From NCBI RefSeq assembly GCF_028372415.1, contig NC_092872.1, forward strand, positions 90,316,575 to 90,380,574: a stretch of DNA of 64,000 nt. The letters run 5' to 3'. Made by a program: the position numbers and the translations under genes. Of this stretch, positions 1-11,969 are shown one piece after another (position 1 is the first letter of the stretch; each line of letters begins with the position of its first letter). This DNA is from Notamacropus eugenii. Lineage: Eukaryota; Chordata; Mammalia; Diprotodontia; Macropodidae. The notes beneath the pieces were generated by a model. It had not been told where the DNA came from. It was given only the letters and a program-made list of their open reading frames with translations, and searched no databases.

Positions 1-272
1 CCTGGCTTCCCTGACTTTCTTCAAGTCTCAGCCAAAGTGTTACCTTTTGTAAGAAGCCTTCTCAGACCTCCTTAATCTTGGTACCTATCTTCTGAAATTA
101 CTCCTTGTGTGTGCGTGCACTCGTGTTAGCATGTTGTCTCTCCCATTAGGCTATGAGCTCCTTGAGAACAGGGAATGGAATTCTTTGTTTTGTTTTTTGC
201 TTTTCTATGTATCTCCAGCACTGAGCACAATGTCTGCCACATATTAGAGGCTTAATAAATGCTAACTGACAG
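1..272 (+). mobile_element. L2 LINE 3' end
   Basis: This has the typical L2 3' end: a pyrimidine-rich protein-coding tail, then 'tgagctccttgagaacaggg', then 'cagcactgagcacaatg' and finally 'ttaataaatgctaactgac'. It is open at the left window edge. Confidence 0.75.
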
Positions 273-295
273 ACTGACTGGCTCACTAGACAGTG

Positions 296-317
296 ACTAG
301 ACTAGACTAGACTAGAC
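296..317. repeat. Short (ACTAG)n repeat
   Basis: About four and a half perfect copies of ACTAG follow the L2 tail. Confidence 0.9.
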
Positions 318-420
318 ATATTGGAGGAGGAGGGAAGGCTATGTTGTGTTGCAACAGACCATTTTCTTTATGGACAAAGAGGGAAAAAGCCTGGGAGGGG
401 TTCAGACATCTAAAAAGATT

Positions 421-645
421 CAATCAACCAGCAAGCATTTATTAAACTCCTATTCTGTGCCAGGCACTCTGCTAGGCACAGGAGGAACAAGACATTAATC
501 AAAGGAGCTTACATTCTATAGGAGGAAGCAACCTAGACATATGAAAATGAACAGAGGTATAAAGAAGCATTTACTAATCACAGTGCTAAGCTTTGGGGAT
601 ATAGATACAAAACTGAGACTCAGTGTTAGTCTTCAAGGTTCCATC
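421..645 (+). repeat. Old MIR-like interspersed repeat
   Basis: It contains 'gcatttattaaactcctatt', 'gtgccaggcactctgctagg' and 'ggagcttacattctatagga'. The same phrases recur at about 12540, 18140, 19660, 23390, 27340 and 28090 in this window. Confidence 0.6.
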
Positions 646-1179
646 ATTCTATAGAATAAATGGTCAGAGAGGGGTGTTTGGGATCTGGGAAACTGCAGGG
701 ATGGTAAATAGAGACAAAGAGCAATTGATTGACATGTGCTTTATAGGATTGGTAATGTTCATTTGATCACTGCTTCCAGAGTCAGACAGGGAGGTGGGGT
801 GGGGTAAGATACACTTCCCAGCTGTGGCTTGGCAGGAAGGTGATTGGAGGGGTGCCTGGTGGGTCTGAGGCTAGCTAGGTGGGGGTGAAATGGAGTGTCG
901 GTACTCAGAGCAGGAGATGGAGTACCTGGGTGCAGGTGAAAGGTAAACCTCAGTGATGAGGACTGGACCTGTTACTTCACTCATATACAGAACTCCCAGA
1001 TGAGGAACCTCCCTCCACCAACACAGGTGGGCCCCTTCTCTGCAACCTATAGTCTTAAGAGAGTTGCTTAGAGCACTGAGTGATTAAGTGGATTCACAGG
1101 GTCACACAGTCACTATGTGTCAGAAGCATAACTGCAATAAATGAAATCTAGGCTTAATGAAAAAGGTTCCAATAAATGA
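646..1179. other. No recognised feature
   Basis: I see no coding exon or clear repeat here, apart from a short MIR-like tail near 1070-1130. Confidence 0.4.
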
Positions 1180-1182
1180 AAA

Positions 1183-1437
1183 ATAAGGCAGCAAGGTGGC
1201 TCAGCGCATGGAGTGCCAGGACTGGAGTCAGGAAGACATCTTCATGAGTTAAAATCTGACCTCACACACTCACCAGAGGGTGTGACCCTGGGCAAGTCAT
1301 TTAACCCATTTGCCTGACTTTCTTCATCTGTAAAAATTGAGGCAGAAAAGGAAATTGCAAACCACTCCAGTATCTGTTAAGAAAACCTCAAATAGGGTCA
1401 CAAAGAGTCTGACATGACTAAAGTGATGGAACAACAA
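1183..1437 (+). mobile_element. tRNA-headed marsupial SINE
   Basis: It has a head 'ggcagcaaggtggctcagcg', 'ggagtcaggaagacatcttc', 'gtgaccctgggcaagtcatt', 'aaaccactccagtatctg' and a tail 'atggaacaacaacc'. The same layout recurs many times in the window. Confidence 0.8.
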
Positions 1438-1439
1438 CC

Positions 1440-1870
1440 AGTGAAAAGTCACTACAAAATAAATACAAGGTAATTTTAGTGAGGGGGACACTAACAGCAT
1501 GAAGGCTCATGAAAAATGTCACATAAGACAAGGCACCTGAGATGAGCTTTGGCAGGAATCCTATTAGTCAGAGAGGATGAGGAAGGGTATTCCAAGTATG
1601 AGGCACAGGCTGAGTAAAGCCATCACAGGAGATGAGATGTCTTGTGTAAGGAAAAACTAGATTTTCTGCAACATGGAATGTGTGATGGGGGATGGGGCAG
1701 GTAATACATAATTAGCCCAGAAAGTTAGGTTGGAACCAGATCATGGAGCACTCTCTTTAAATGTCAAACCAAAAAGGTTATTCTTTATTCGTTCCAGGAA
1801 TATTTTGAGCCAAAGAATGACATGGTAGACCCTGTGCTTTAGGAATTTCACTTGGGCAGCTATACAGAGA
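1440..1870 (+). repeat. Copy of a long ancient repeat family
   Basis: It holds 'gtattccaagtatgaggcac', 'gatgagatgtcttgtgtaag' and 'tggaaccagatcatggagca'. Related text occurs near 12700, 18300, 23900, 27600 and 34000. The family name is not assigned. Confidence 0.55.
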
Positions 1871-2423
1871 AAGGGATTGAAGAGATATTGGAGAACTTTC
1901 CCAGAAAGGCTCCCTCCTTTACCCATGAAGCAGCTCGTTCCCCAGGGCAGGACTGAAAGAATCCTAGTTGAGCCAAATGGGGAATCAGGTCAGCTGGGAA
2001 GTTCTCCAATTTCTCCCCATTTATTTTCTGTCCTGGCAGGACACCAGAACTCAATTGTCTCTAAGACTTCCCTTTATCAGCTGGCTTTTTTTCTTCCCTG
2101 AAAGATAGAGGAGGATATGGTAAACATTCCATACCCCAAAAGAAGGAAGGAAAACATGAGTATGCAGCATATTTCTTCTTATGTTCCCCACCTCTCTACT
2201 TCTCAGCTCCCCGAATCAGGAAATTATTTCCAGTCCAATATTCCCTAAGGAAAGGATTCCTTGAATTTGTAGTCATTCAAACCCTATAAGTGTAATCCCT
2301 ATGGGAAGTGCTGGGGAGAGGGGGAGATTGTGGGACACAGAAGAAATACAAAGTCTAGGCCTTGCCTTCCAAGAGAACCAAGATTGACAAACATCAAACA
2401 GTAAAATAACAAAACAAGAAAGT
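1871..2423. other. No recognised feature
   Basis: I see only unremarkable sequence. Predicted short ORFs here overlap on both strands and show no family resemblance. Confidence 0.4.
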
Positions 2424-2435
2424 ATTAATGTCAGA

Positions 2436-2899
2436 CTTCAGAAAAACTTGGATTGATGTGAACTGATGCTGAGGGAGGGGAGCAGAACCAGGAGAACATT
2501 GTACACAGTTACAACCACAGTGCGCGATGACCAGCTTTGGTAGACTTGACGCTTCTCAGCAATGCAAGGTTCTAAGACAGCTCCCAAAGGTTCATGATAG
2601 AAAACGCTATTCCCATCCAGATCTAGAGCTATGGCGTCTGAATGCCAATCGAAGCACGTATTTGCTCTCTTTTTTTGTTTTGTTTTTTCTTGTGATTCAT
2701 CCCAGCGGTTCTAATTCTTTACAATGTGATAAATGTGAAAATATGTTTAATAGGAATGTATACGTACGGCCTATATCAGACTGCACACCGTCTTGGGAAA
2801 GAGGGGAAGGAGGGAGGGGGAGAAAATTTAACATTCAAAAGCTTGTAGAACTGAATGGTGTAAACTCAAAGTAAATAAATTTTTAAATTTAAAAAAGAA
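2436..2899 (+). mobile_element. 5'-truncated L1 3' end with target duplications
   Basis: The body has marsupial L1 3' landmarks: 'gcagaaccaggagaacattg', 'gaaaatatgtttaatagga' and an A-rich end. A 12-bp direct repeat, attaatgtcaga, flanks it at 2424-2435 and 2900-2911. It keeps about 11 CpG dinucleotides, many for a LINE in this window, which suggests a fairly recent insertion. The 115-codon ORF inside it is L1 3'-end sequence, not a gene. Confidence 0.8.
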
Positions 2900-3164
2900 A
2901 TTAATGTCAGAGTGGGTGATACATTGTAGACAAAGAAGTCTGTTGGAAAAGACCCCAGTGCTCCACTTCAGTCCCCCATCAGTTTCTCAAAGCAGCCTGA
3001 AGAGTCACAAAAAGTCATGATGTCCCTTAGAAGGTCAGTGGGGACATACCAGTGGGCCAACTTCCAGTCCTATAGTATATGATGAATAAGCCTAGAGCTG
3101 GCACATACAGAATTTGTTTAAGCTATTAAAGCTTCAAACTGCACTAAGACTTTGGGGACAACTT

Positions 3165-3375
3165 ATTGCAAAACACTTTACGTATTATCTCATTTGATCC
3201 TCATACCATCCCTGTGAAATAAGTACTATTATCCCCATTTTCCAGATGAGCAAACTGAGGATGAGAGCTGTTGAATAACTCATCCAAGGTCATTCAGCTG
3301 GTAGATGTCTGAAGCAAGATTCAGATTTCAGCTCTTCCTAACTTCAGGTCCAACTATCCACGTCACTGTCTCTAA
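3165..3375 (+). mobile_element. MIR SINE
   Basis: It has the MIR landmarks 'atctcatttgatcctcatac', 'tatccccattttccagatga' and 'caaggtcattcagctggtag'. Confidence 0.75.
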
Positions 3376-3607
3376 TTGAATCTCTTTAGTGGATTTTGGA
3401 AAAGGCTTACCATAAAGTTTCTTTTCCCTAGTAATTCATGGCAGAATATAGAATGCATCTATCCTATAGCTGCAATAGATAAGGACAGGGCCAGACACCA
3501 GCAAAATTGTGATATAGGTGTTTTTTTGAGGTGTCTCCAGAAAACCATACAGAAGGCAGGGAAGTATTTTTCACAAGGTCTGGGAACTACCTGAATTGGA
3601 CATTTCT

Positions 3608-3612
<5 letters not shown>

Positions 3613-3682
<70 letters not shown>
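3613..3682. repeat. (GT)n microsatellite
   Basis: About 35 uninterrupted GT units run directly into the GA-rich block that follows. ORFs read through it (Cys-Val repeats) are artefacts. Confidence 0.97.
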
Positions 3683-3683
<1 letters not shown>

Positions 3684-3800
3684 TGAGAGAGAGAGACAGA
3701 GAGACAGAGAGACAGAGAGACAGAGAGGAGAGAGAGAGACAGAGAGAGAGAGACAGAGAGAGAGAGACAGAGAGAGAGAGAGACAGAGAGACAGAGAGAC

Positions 3801-3881
<81 letters not shown>
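3683..3881. repeat. (GA)n/(GACA)n microsatellite
   Basis: About 200 bp of GAGA interspersed with GACAGAGA units end in a pure GA run. It abuts the PSME1 pseudogene. Arg-Glu and Ser-Leu ORFs here are low-complexity artefacts. Confidence 0.97.
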
Positions 3882-3883
<2 letters not shown>

Positions 3884-3884
<1 letters not shown>

Positions 3885-4276
3885 TAAAGATGGAAAGAAA
3901 ATAAAGGTCCTCCTTGTGGGCCTGCAAACTGCGATGAGAAGATTGTGATCCTTCTGGGACAGTTAAAGTGTGAGATCAAAGATGTGTAAGAACAGCTCAA
4001 CCTGGTTTCCATGTGGCTACAGCTACAGGTGCCCTGAATTTAGGATGGAAGCAACTTTGGAGGAGTTGTCCAGGATGATGATGACAATCCAGCTTATGAC
4101 TACATGCCAAACTAAGCTGGATGACTTCCACACCCAGATCTCAAAGTACTTCTTCAAAAGGTTGCTACCTCCCTTCTCCATCACTTTTAATTAGGATTAT
4201 CTGTTTTGCCACAGTCCAGCTTCTATTTAGAACTCATCTTATCCATGCCTTGCCTTCTAGGCACCAATAAATTTTG

Positions 4277-4279
<3 letters not shown>
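3884..4279 (+). pseudogene. PSME1: Processed pseudogene of PSME1 (PA28 alpha)
   Basis: PSME1 encodes the alpha subunit of the 11S (PA28) proteasome activator. From 3915 one frame reads CGPANCDEKIVILL, then LKCEIKDV-stop-EQLNLV and WLQLQVP, then DGSNFGGVVQ at about 4043-4072. After a frameshift it continues QLMTTCQTKLDDFHTQISKYF to about 4155. These match the central part of PSME1 (CGPVNCNEKIVVLL, LKPEIKDVIEQLNL, TKLEGFHTQISKYF). There are three in-frame stops and at least one frameshift. Several exons' worth of coding sequence is contiguous with no intron. After KYFFKR the match ends; the rest looks like 3' UTR with an AATAAA at 4266-4271, followed by a CA repeat. The real PSME1 C-terminus is missing, so there is an internal deletion. 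PSME2 and PSME3 fit less well. Confidence 0.82.

Positions 4280-4308
<29 letters not shown>
4278..4308. repeat. (CA)n microsatellite
   Basis: A run of about 15 CA units sits just after the poly(A) signal of the PSME1 pseudogene. It may have grown from a poly(A) tail, though the sequence alone does not prove this. Confidence 0.9.
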
Positions 4309-4313
<5 letters not shown>

Positions 4314-4374
4314 ACATCTGTGGTGGCTGAATGAAATGGGCAGGATGATTTTTTACATTCTGTCACTGGTTTTG

Positions 4375-4680
4375 TTTCATTTTTATTTTATTTTTCATTT
4401 TTCTAGCTTATATTTCCTCTCTCCCACCTACCCACCCATTGGGGAAGAAGGCAAAGAAGGAAAAACAAAACTTCGTAACAAATATACATAATCAAACAAA
4501 AGTAATTCCCTCATGGACCATGTCCTAAAATCTATGTCCCCACTGGGCATCTTGAGTCCATTCCCCTTTGGGGTGGGGTGAGGGAGGTTTGCATCTTTCA
4601 TCATTGGTCCTCTGGAATTGTGAGTGGTTCTTAAATCTTTCAAACTTGAATGTCTCACAAGCTCCTCTCAGAGGCTATCT
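4375..4680 (-). mobile_element. L1 3' region, minus strand
   Basis: It reads like the reverse complement of a marsupial L1 3' end ('gaccatgtcctaaaatctat', 'cttgagtccattcccctttg', 'catcattggtcctctggaat'). Confidence 0.5.
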
Positions 4681-5090
4681 CCAATAGCTGAAGCCTGTGC
4701 TGATTACCCTTGCTCTAGACCATCATAGTATTTACTGCCCCAAACTGGCTCTAACTTAACATTCCAACTTGATCCACCCCCCTACACTTTCCTACTTGCA
4801 CCTTCCACTCCAGGTCCAAACTGGCCCACTTCCCATCACCACCCACCCCAGCATCCTTCCAAAAAAAAAGACTTGTACTTTCCAAAATCCTGCCCCTCAA
4901 CATCCCCTTTCTCCTTGTCCCCTTCTACCTCTAAACTGCTGTGATTATATGAGTGGGGGAAGTCCCTTCTATTCCTGGGACTTTGCAAAATCCTGCCAAA
5001 ATCTTGGTGGGGACACTGCCCTCTCTCATGGCCTGCCAGGAAGTTGGCTCTATCGCAAGGAATAAGCTCCAAAAATGTGGTTTTGGTATA

Positions 5091-5274
5091 TTTATTTGAC
5101 TTTATAAATATTTTTATTAATGGGAAAAAGGGAATAAGTAAAGATTTCTCTTTTTTCAGATATTCAACTTTATGTCACATATTGAACAGGTGAAGCAAGG
5201 ACTGTACAGCTATCCAAGCTCATTAAGGAAAGGAGAAGGAAGAGCAAATTAGGAATACAGTGAGGCTCATAGAT
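5091..5274 (-). promoter_or_regulatory. TEKT5: TEKT5 3' UTR with poly(A) signal candidates
   Basis: On the minus strand, two AATAAA hexamers lie downstream of the stop, at 5118-5113 and 5096-5091. They would give a 3' UTR of roughly 160-200 nt. The segment between stop and signals has no recognisable repeat. I cannot tell which signal is used. Confidence 0.6.
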
Positions 5275-5690
<416 letters not shown>

Positions 5691-5964
5691 GAGAATCCCT
5701 TCCATCTCTAAATCTATGCTTCCATTCATCAGACAAGAGGAAAATAGAAGATAGACTCTAGTTTGGGTATTTGAGTTTGACATCAAGGTGAATTCCACCC
5801 TCTCCCCATCATGCATCTCTGAGGTGCCTGAGGCTGGGGACTCTCCATTCTTGGAAATTACTAAATGCGTGGCAGAGCTTTGCCTGCTTGGAATAGTTTG
5901 GACAAAGCCTCGTTTAGACACTGAAGGATGAGCAAGGGTTGGGAGGGACCTAAGATAAGGCAGC

Positions 5965-6110
5965 ACTGACTTGACGTGGCATCATGGATACAGAGGTCAG
6001 AATAAGGAAGACGTAGGTCTGAGTAGCATCTCTGAAACATCCTGGCTGAGTAACTGTAGACAAGGTGTTTAACCTCTCAGTGCCTCAATCTCAGACATGA
6101 AGACCAACTG
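5965..6110 (+). mobile_element. SINE remnant
   Basis: A degraded tRNA-headed SINE with 'gtggcatcatggatacagag' and 'gtttaacctctcagtgcctc'. Confidence 0.45.
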
Positions 6111-6659
6111 CCAATCTACCTTGGTAGAGGGAATTTTCCATCAGTTTTCTTTTATACCAATGACATTATAGGACTGGTTCTCTCCCCAAAAAAGTGATAG
6201 GGCTGATGCTGATGTCTGAGCATTTTGACTGAGGTGGGGTGAGAGGGAGGAAGAGAAGGAGAGAGCCCTGTAGTGTCCATTCCAAACAAAATAGCTAAAG
6301 GCAGGGAGAAGAGTAAACCTTAGGTCCTGGACGATACACAGAATGGCCAATTCAGATGATGCATAATCTTGACTCTTGACCTCACCTGCCTCAGCCTTAG
6401 TGTGTCCCATCAGGACACTGCCATGGCAGAAGTTCTCCCCTACCCCCATACCTTAGCAATGTCCCTTAGGAAATGCCATGCCTTGGAATAGGGCGTATCA
6501 GAGATTCCTGAAGGAGGGACTTTGCTTCCTACTCTCTCCCCTTCCCCAGCCCTTGCTCCCTCCATCCCTTTGTTTCTGCTCTCCCCCACTCCCAAATCCA
6601 GGCTGCTGTTAAGGTCCTTCTCTTTCACCTTTGCACCATCTTTTGAACACACCCCTTTG

Positions 6660-7335
6660 GCTCTTCTGACACTTCTACCATTCTAGGGCCATCACCTCAT
6701 GCCTGGTTATTGTAATGAACTGACTGCTGGTGAGTCTGCCTGCCTTAAATCTCTCCCTGCTCCAACTTATTCTTCATTCAGTCATTAAAGTGATTTTCCT
6801 TTAAGTGATCGTGTTACCCTCCCCTACTCAATAAACTCCATTTACTTCCAGGAGCAAATACAAAATGCTCTGTTTGGCATTCAAAGCCCTTCATCACCTA
6901 GCTCCCCTCCTACCTTGCCAGTCTTCTTTCTTACACACCTTACTCCCCAACATCCTCAATCCAGTGACACTGGTCTCCTGACTGTTCCAGGAACCAGATG
7001 CTCCGTTGCTCAGCTCCAGGCATTCTCTCTGGCTGTGCCCATCTTTCCATCCTCCTTTCCACCTACTGACCTCTCTGGCTTCCTTTAAGTCCCAATTAAA
7101 AATCCCATCTCCTACAAGAAGTCTTCCCCAACTCCTCTTAATTCCACTGCCTTACTTTTGTTGATTATTTCCTATTTATCCTGTATATAGCTTGCTTTGC
7201 GTATATTTGTTGGCATGTTGTCTCTCCCGCTAGATTATAAGGTCCTTAAGGGCAGAGACTACCTTTTGCCTCTGTATAGTGCCCCCAGCACTTAGCACAT
7301 AGAAGGTACTTGCTAAACGTTTATTGAATTGAATC
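6660..7335 (+). mobile_element. L2 LINE 3' end, long copy
   Basis: It contains the L2 C-terminal coding remnant (tttggcattcaaagcccttc, then the pyrimidine-rich block) and the 3' UTR with 'gcatgttgtctctcccgcta', 'cccagcacttagcacataga' and 'gtttattgaattgaatcg'. Confidence 0.8.
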
Positions 7336-8394
7336 GAATTCTGCACACCCTGGTATAAAATGCCTTTGCAGGGAAAGCACTACAGGCACTTTCCAGATCT
7401 CTCTCTGAAGCCTCGACTGAGTCTACCCCTAAGCTTAACTAAATGTCCTCTGCCCATTTCCTTTTGGTCCTACCACTGGCAAACTTCAGAGATGGGAGAG
7501 CTCAACCAGGAGCAGCACTTCCTCTGGAACTAACAGCAGATAAACTCTGACAAAATTTCTGTGAAAAAGCTGCTGGCTGGTCTACCCCAGGAAATTTGTC
7601 CTAACTATCACTGTGACCACCTTCTCTATTTTCCTACAAAGTAGGCAGTGAACTATGCCAGCAGGCGACACAGTGGATTGCAGTAACTGGAACTGAGATC
7701 ATAGGACAATAGAAGAAAGTTCGGGGAGGGGGGCATTCTTTACTCCCACGACTTTGCTCCTATGTGGTTTTTGTTAAGAGGGGGTTCCCTGGGCACTTAC
7801 CCTGAGTAGGCCAAACCACTGAACATGTCATGGAAGGGAGGAGACCACCAATGTCAAATCAGACACTAAAACAAAGGGTCCTGTGGAGCCTCTCACTCTC
7901 AGGCTTTCCAGATTTCCATGTGGGCAGGTACACACCACCACCCTAAATGTCAAGACTTTTCCATTTCCCAGTGTGATTAAACCTTTGGCAGGAAATAGCA
8001 GAAACATTGCTAAGGGTTATCTCTTCAGGCATCATTCCTATCAGGGCAGCACAGAGTATTTACTTTCAGAATCTCTCTATGTGGCCTCATTTATTTCTCT
8101 GGGACTCTCCCTGTTCTCAGACTCCCTCCCATACTGCCTCACTCATTCCTGCCACTCTTGCTCCTATCCTGAAATCTACAGGATAGGGGAAAGAAATTTC
8201 ATGGACCTGATATCTCCTGGGATCTGTGAGCTTTTGAGCAGTCCAGTCTAGAATGAGGATAATAGCTTGGAGGGTAGGAACCTGGAATCTGCACAGAGAA
8301 TTCCTAAGTCTAGTTCTACTGTGAACCAAGGGCCTGAGCTTTTTGCCAAAGTCTGACCTTGATTTAGGATTGTAGAACCTACAGTCTAAATCAT

Positions 8395-8880
8395 AAATCA
8401 GAGATCCCATATCATAGACAAAGAGCTGGAGCAGACCTTAGAGGACCCAATTCCCTCATTATACAGATGAGGGATTCAAGGTCCAGGGTGATTAGTCAAT
8501 TGATAAATAGTTATCAAGTACCACTATGCTAAGTCCTAAGAATACAAAAAAAGGCATAAGACATCCCTATCCTCAAAGACTGCAAAGACCTATTGAGACT
8601 ACAACACATATAAAAAGAAGCTGAAATGCAGGGGGAAGGGGAATGTAGGGGAATAACGATATGATGATGTGACCAGGTGGGAAATCATGAGATGGCAGCC
8701 CTCTTTAAATGGAGGATCTGAGAAGAGCTCATTACCATCTGTCTTCCACCCTCTCCAGTGAGAGGGAGGGAAGTACCCACAGGGGCGGGGGTATCACATG
8801 GTTATTAGGTGATGGTGCTGGGATCTGAATCCAGATCCCATGACTCCCAAAGCAGCATTCACTCTCCTGAAACGTTCTCC
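8395..8880 (+). repeat. MIR-like and old interspersed repeat mosaic
   Basis: It has 'gacaaagagctggagcagac', 'gtaccactatgctaagtcct' and 'ttattaggtgatggtgctgg', which fit overlapping old repeats. Boundaries are uncertain. Confidence 0.45.
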
Positions 8881-9515
8881 ACATCTCTGGATCTCAATTT
8901 CTCCCATGTGCCCAAGACGGTAACTAGATAGAGCTCATAGAAGCTTGACAAAACTAATGTACTATAGAATGTTTGTTCTTTTATAGCCACACCAATGTTT
9001 ATTCCCATGTTAGACCAGCATGATTTACTCCATTAATGAGGGAAGAAAGAGGGATTGAGGAGACCTGACTTGCAGCTTTCCCCAATCTCTGCTCCTGCCC
9101 TCAACCCCACCCTCTTCTCCCTGTTCTTTTTTCAGGTTAGTAGCAGTTTTCTTTTCTTTCTTTTCAAGTTCTTCCATCAACACAAATAGTCTTTCTTTAG
9201 CAGGGAGGGGGGCACACCCGCTGGGGAAATATTTGGATTATTTGAAGCACTCACAATTATAAACATTCACATTTTTGTGGGTCTGAAAATTGCCAGGAGA
9301 AATCCGAAGTTCAGTGGATAGATACTCTGATGTCATCCATTTTCTATGGAGTCCCCAGGGACTCACTAACCTTGATGAGGGTTATTGCCTGACTTTGAGT
9401 TCCCAGGAACTCTAGCAGTGCTTTCACCAATGCTGGGTCATGTTCCTCGTACCATATGTATACTGGCATCCCCTCCTCCATAGAGTCAGTCCCCACAGCC
9501 CCACATCTCCACTCA

Positions 9516-9725
<210 letters not shown>

Positions 9726-9944
9726 TCACCTTATTTCTTCTGTCACCTCTCCTTTGCCCCTAATCATGGAGTGGATAATAAATAAAAATCTTTAGGTTTT
9801 TTCTCACCAACACATTATACTGTTAATTATTTTTGTTACTTCCACAATTAATCCTTAAAGTTTTTACTGATATTTCCCCCCACCAGTCATTTCTGGACAT
9901 ACCCATCTCCCCACTCCTACCCCTTTCTCTGGGAGCTATCTCCT

Positions 9945-10105
9945 GACCTATGTGTTGTCACTGGACCCCTATAACTCTGGAGAAAAGAGTAAGACTGGTG
10001 ACTTTGCACAGCTCTGCCTCACTTAAATCCAATTTATTTGCAAGTCAAAACATCACCCTCCTGATAGCATTTGTCAACTTCAAGAATGAAGGACAAACAC
10101 TACCT
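9945..10105 (+). mobile_element. SINE fragment with RTE-type tail
   Basis: It has 'gtcactggacccctataact', 'gcacagctctgcctcactta' and a tail 'gaatgaaggacaaacac', the pattern of marsupial SINEs sharing a 3' end with RTE LINEs. Confidence 0.6.
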
Positions 10106-10109
10106 CTCT

Positions 10110-11139
10110 CTTCCTAAGTGCTCCTTCACTTACAACAAGGGAAAACCTTTAAGCAAAACCAACTGATACATCACTTCTGCCTGACCGTATATGTACTATT
10201 CCACACCCATAGACTTCCACCTTTCCCACCAAAGGAAGGTGATACATTTCTCCTCTGTTCCTTCCAGGAGCTGAGATTAGTCATTATAATTACATAACCA
10301 CTGAGTTTCATTTTATTTTTTTCTTTTTGTTTCCATTATTGTAATCATTCCATAGTTATTTTTGAAACAGTTGACTAATTTTAACTTAATTTTCTCCCCT
10401 AGGAGTTATTCCAAACACTTGACTTGTGAGTCACTCTGCTATTCTGAAATATATGCTATTTTGATAGGAAGGTGATCATGAGATTATCTTCTATGACTAC
10501 ACAGAGAAAGACACATGAGACCCCGTGAAAGACTCCATGGGGCAATGGCATTCCTCTGTGACCTTTAACCACCCAGCAGATCTCACTGAGATACATTAAA
10601 AATAAAACAATAGACATGAAGGTTTTTTGAAAAGGTGAAAATACTATACAAGTGTGAAGTATTTAAGTAAGGCAAAGTAACAAAATATACCACTTATACA
10701 CACACCAGGAATGTTTCATCCCACATTAAAACCCTTTAGTCTGTCCCAGTTACAACCTGGAACCTGTAGGATCTAGAGCTAGAACCCCCACTGGCCTCAG
10801 ACTTTCCCTCCCTGATTATAGACCTTGCTCATCTGAGGAGAACCTTTCTGGGAGAGAGCCATGTTGAGGAGCTGGAGGAGAAATTAGCAAGTAGAGGAGA
10901 GGAATCAAAACATTTCCCAACACCATTCCAGGAGACTGAAATGATGGCTTCCAACCAGAAGTCAAGGTGTTGAAGATCCCTTGTCAGGGAAGACTAGGTC
11001 AGAGAGAAGCAAGAACTGACTCCATCAAGAAGGTGCAGAGGTGTTGAATCCCAGCCCCAAGGCCAGCATAGAAGGCAAAATTATGTAATTTATCCTCAAT
11101 GATCCCTCCCTTTCTCCCTTCCTTCTTTGCCTATGAACT
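10110..11139. other. No recognised feature
   Basis: Intronic sequence without a repeat or exon that I can support. Confidence 0.4.
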
Positions 11140-11140
11140 C

Positions 11141-11750
11141 TTTCCAAAGTTCTTAAAAGAGACCTTGAGAGTATCCCTATATCGCTTCTTTGGACCACCA
11201 TGTGAATGCTTGCTCTGCGTGAATTCTCCATAAAACAGTCTTTTTGGCAAGCATATATTTTTGCATTCAAACAACATGGTCAGCCCATAGGAGTTGTACT
11301 CTCGTGAAGCAGAGTTTGAATGCTTAGCAGTTTAAATCGGGAAGGAACCTCAGAGTCTGGTACCTTGTCCTGTCAGGTGATCTTCAGAATCTTCCTAAGA
11401 TAATTCAAATGGAATCCATTCAGTTTCTTGGCATGACACTGGTATACTTTGGAACTGATTGTGTGGCACTGGCACAGGATGGCTCAGCATGGCATGCCCA
11501 CATCAGAGAAGGTGCTGTGCTCTATGAGCAAATCATAATTGAAACAGCTCAAAGGAAATGCAGAATGTGCAAATTTAGAGCATCCACCTCAAGTGTTCAT
11601 GTGGATTATTTGTGTTCGACCCATGACAGAGCATTCTGAGCTTGTATTGGTCTGATCAGCCATAGTCGGACACAATGAAACTTGACTCTGGCATCATGAT
11701 GTCATTTTGATCCTCTTCAAGAATGAAGGACAACAACCAACCAAGGTACC
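11141..11750 (+). mobile_element. RTE LINE 3' end with inverted 5' part
   Basis: Bases about 11447-11750 match, in plus orientation, the end of the RTE copy at 28437-29005 ('gctgtgctctatgagcaaat', 'ctgatcagccatagtcggac', tail 'gaaggacaacaaccaacc'). Bases about 11141-11437 match the part just upstream, but inverted ('ctgcgtgaattctccataaa'). Both halves begin near the same point ('aactttggaa'). The repeat ctttccaa at 11140-11147 and 11751-11758 may be a target duplication. Confidence 0.75.
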
Positions 11751-11969
11751 CTTTCCAACAGACTTCCGGGAAGATCTTATGCTAGGAGTTGGTGGTATGA
11801 GGCCCATACTATTCCTGAGCAATATCCTATACCTCAATTTCTTTCCCCTTCTGTGCCATAAAAAAATGCCCTGTTCTAAGTTTCACTTAAATGTCCTACT
11901 TTGGTCTTGAGATTTTCATCTATAAATTGAAAAGTTGAACTAGTTGGACTATCTTGTTGCCTATAAACT

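Noticed and set aside
3571..4012. Several 100-140-codon ORFs on both strands
   Set aside because: They are GT/GA microsatellite translated as Cys-Val, Arg-Glu or Ser-Leu runs. No protein signal remains once the tract is ignored.
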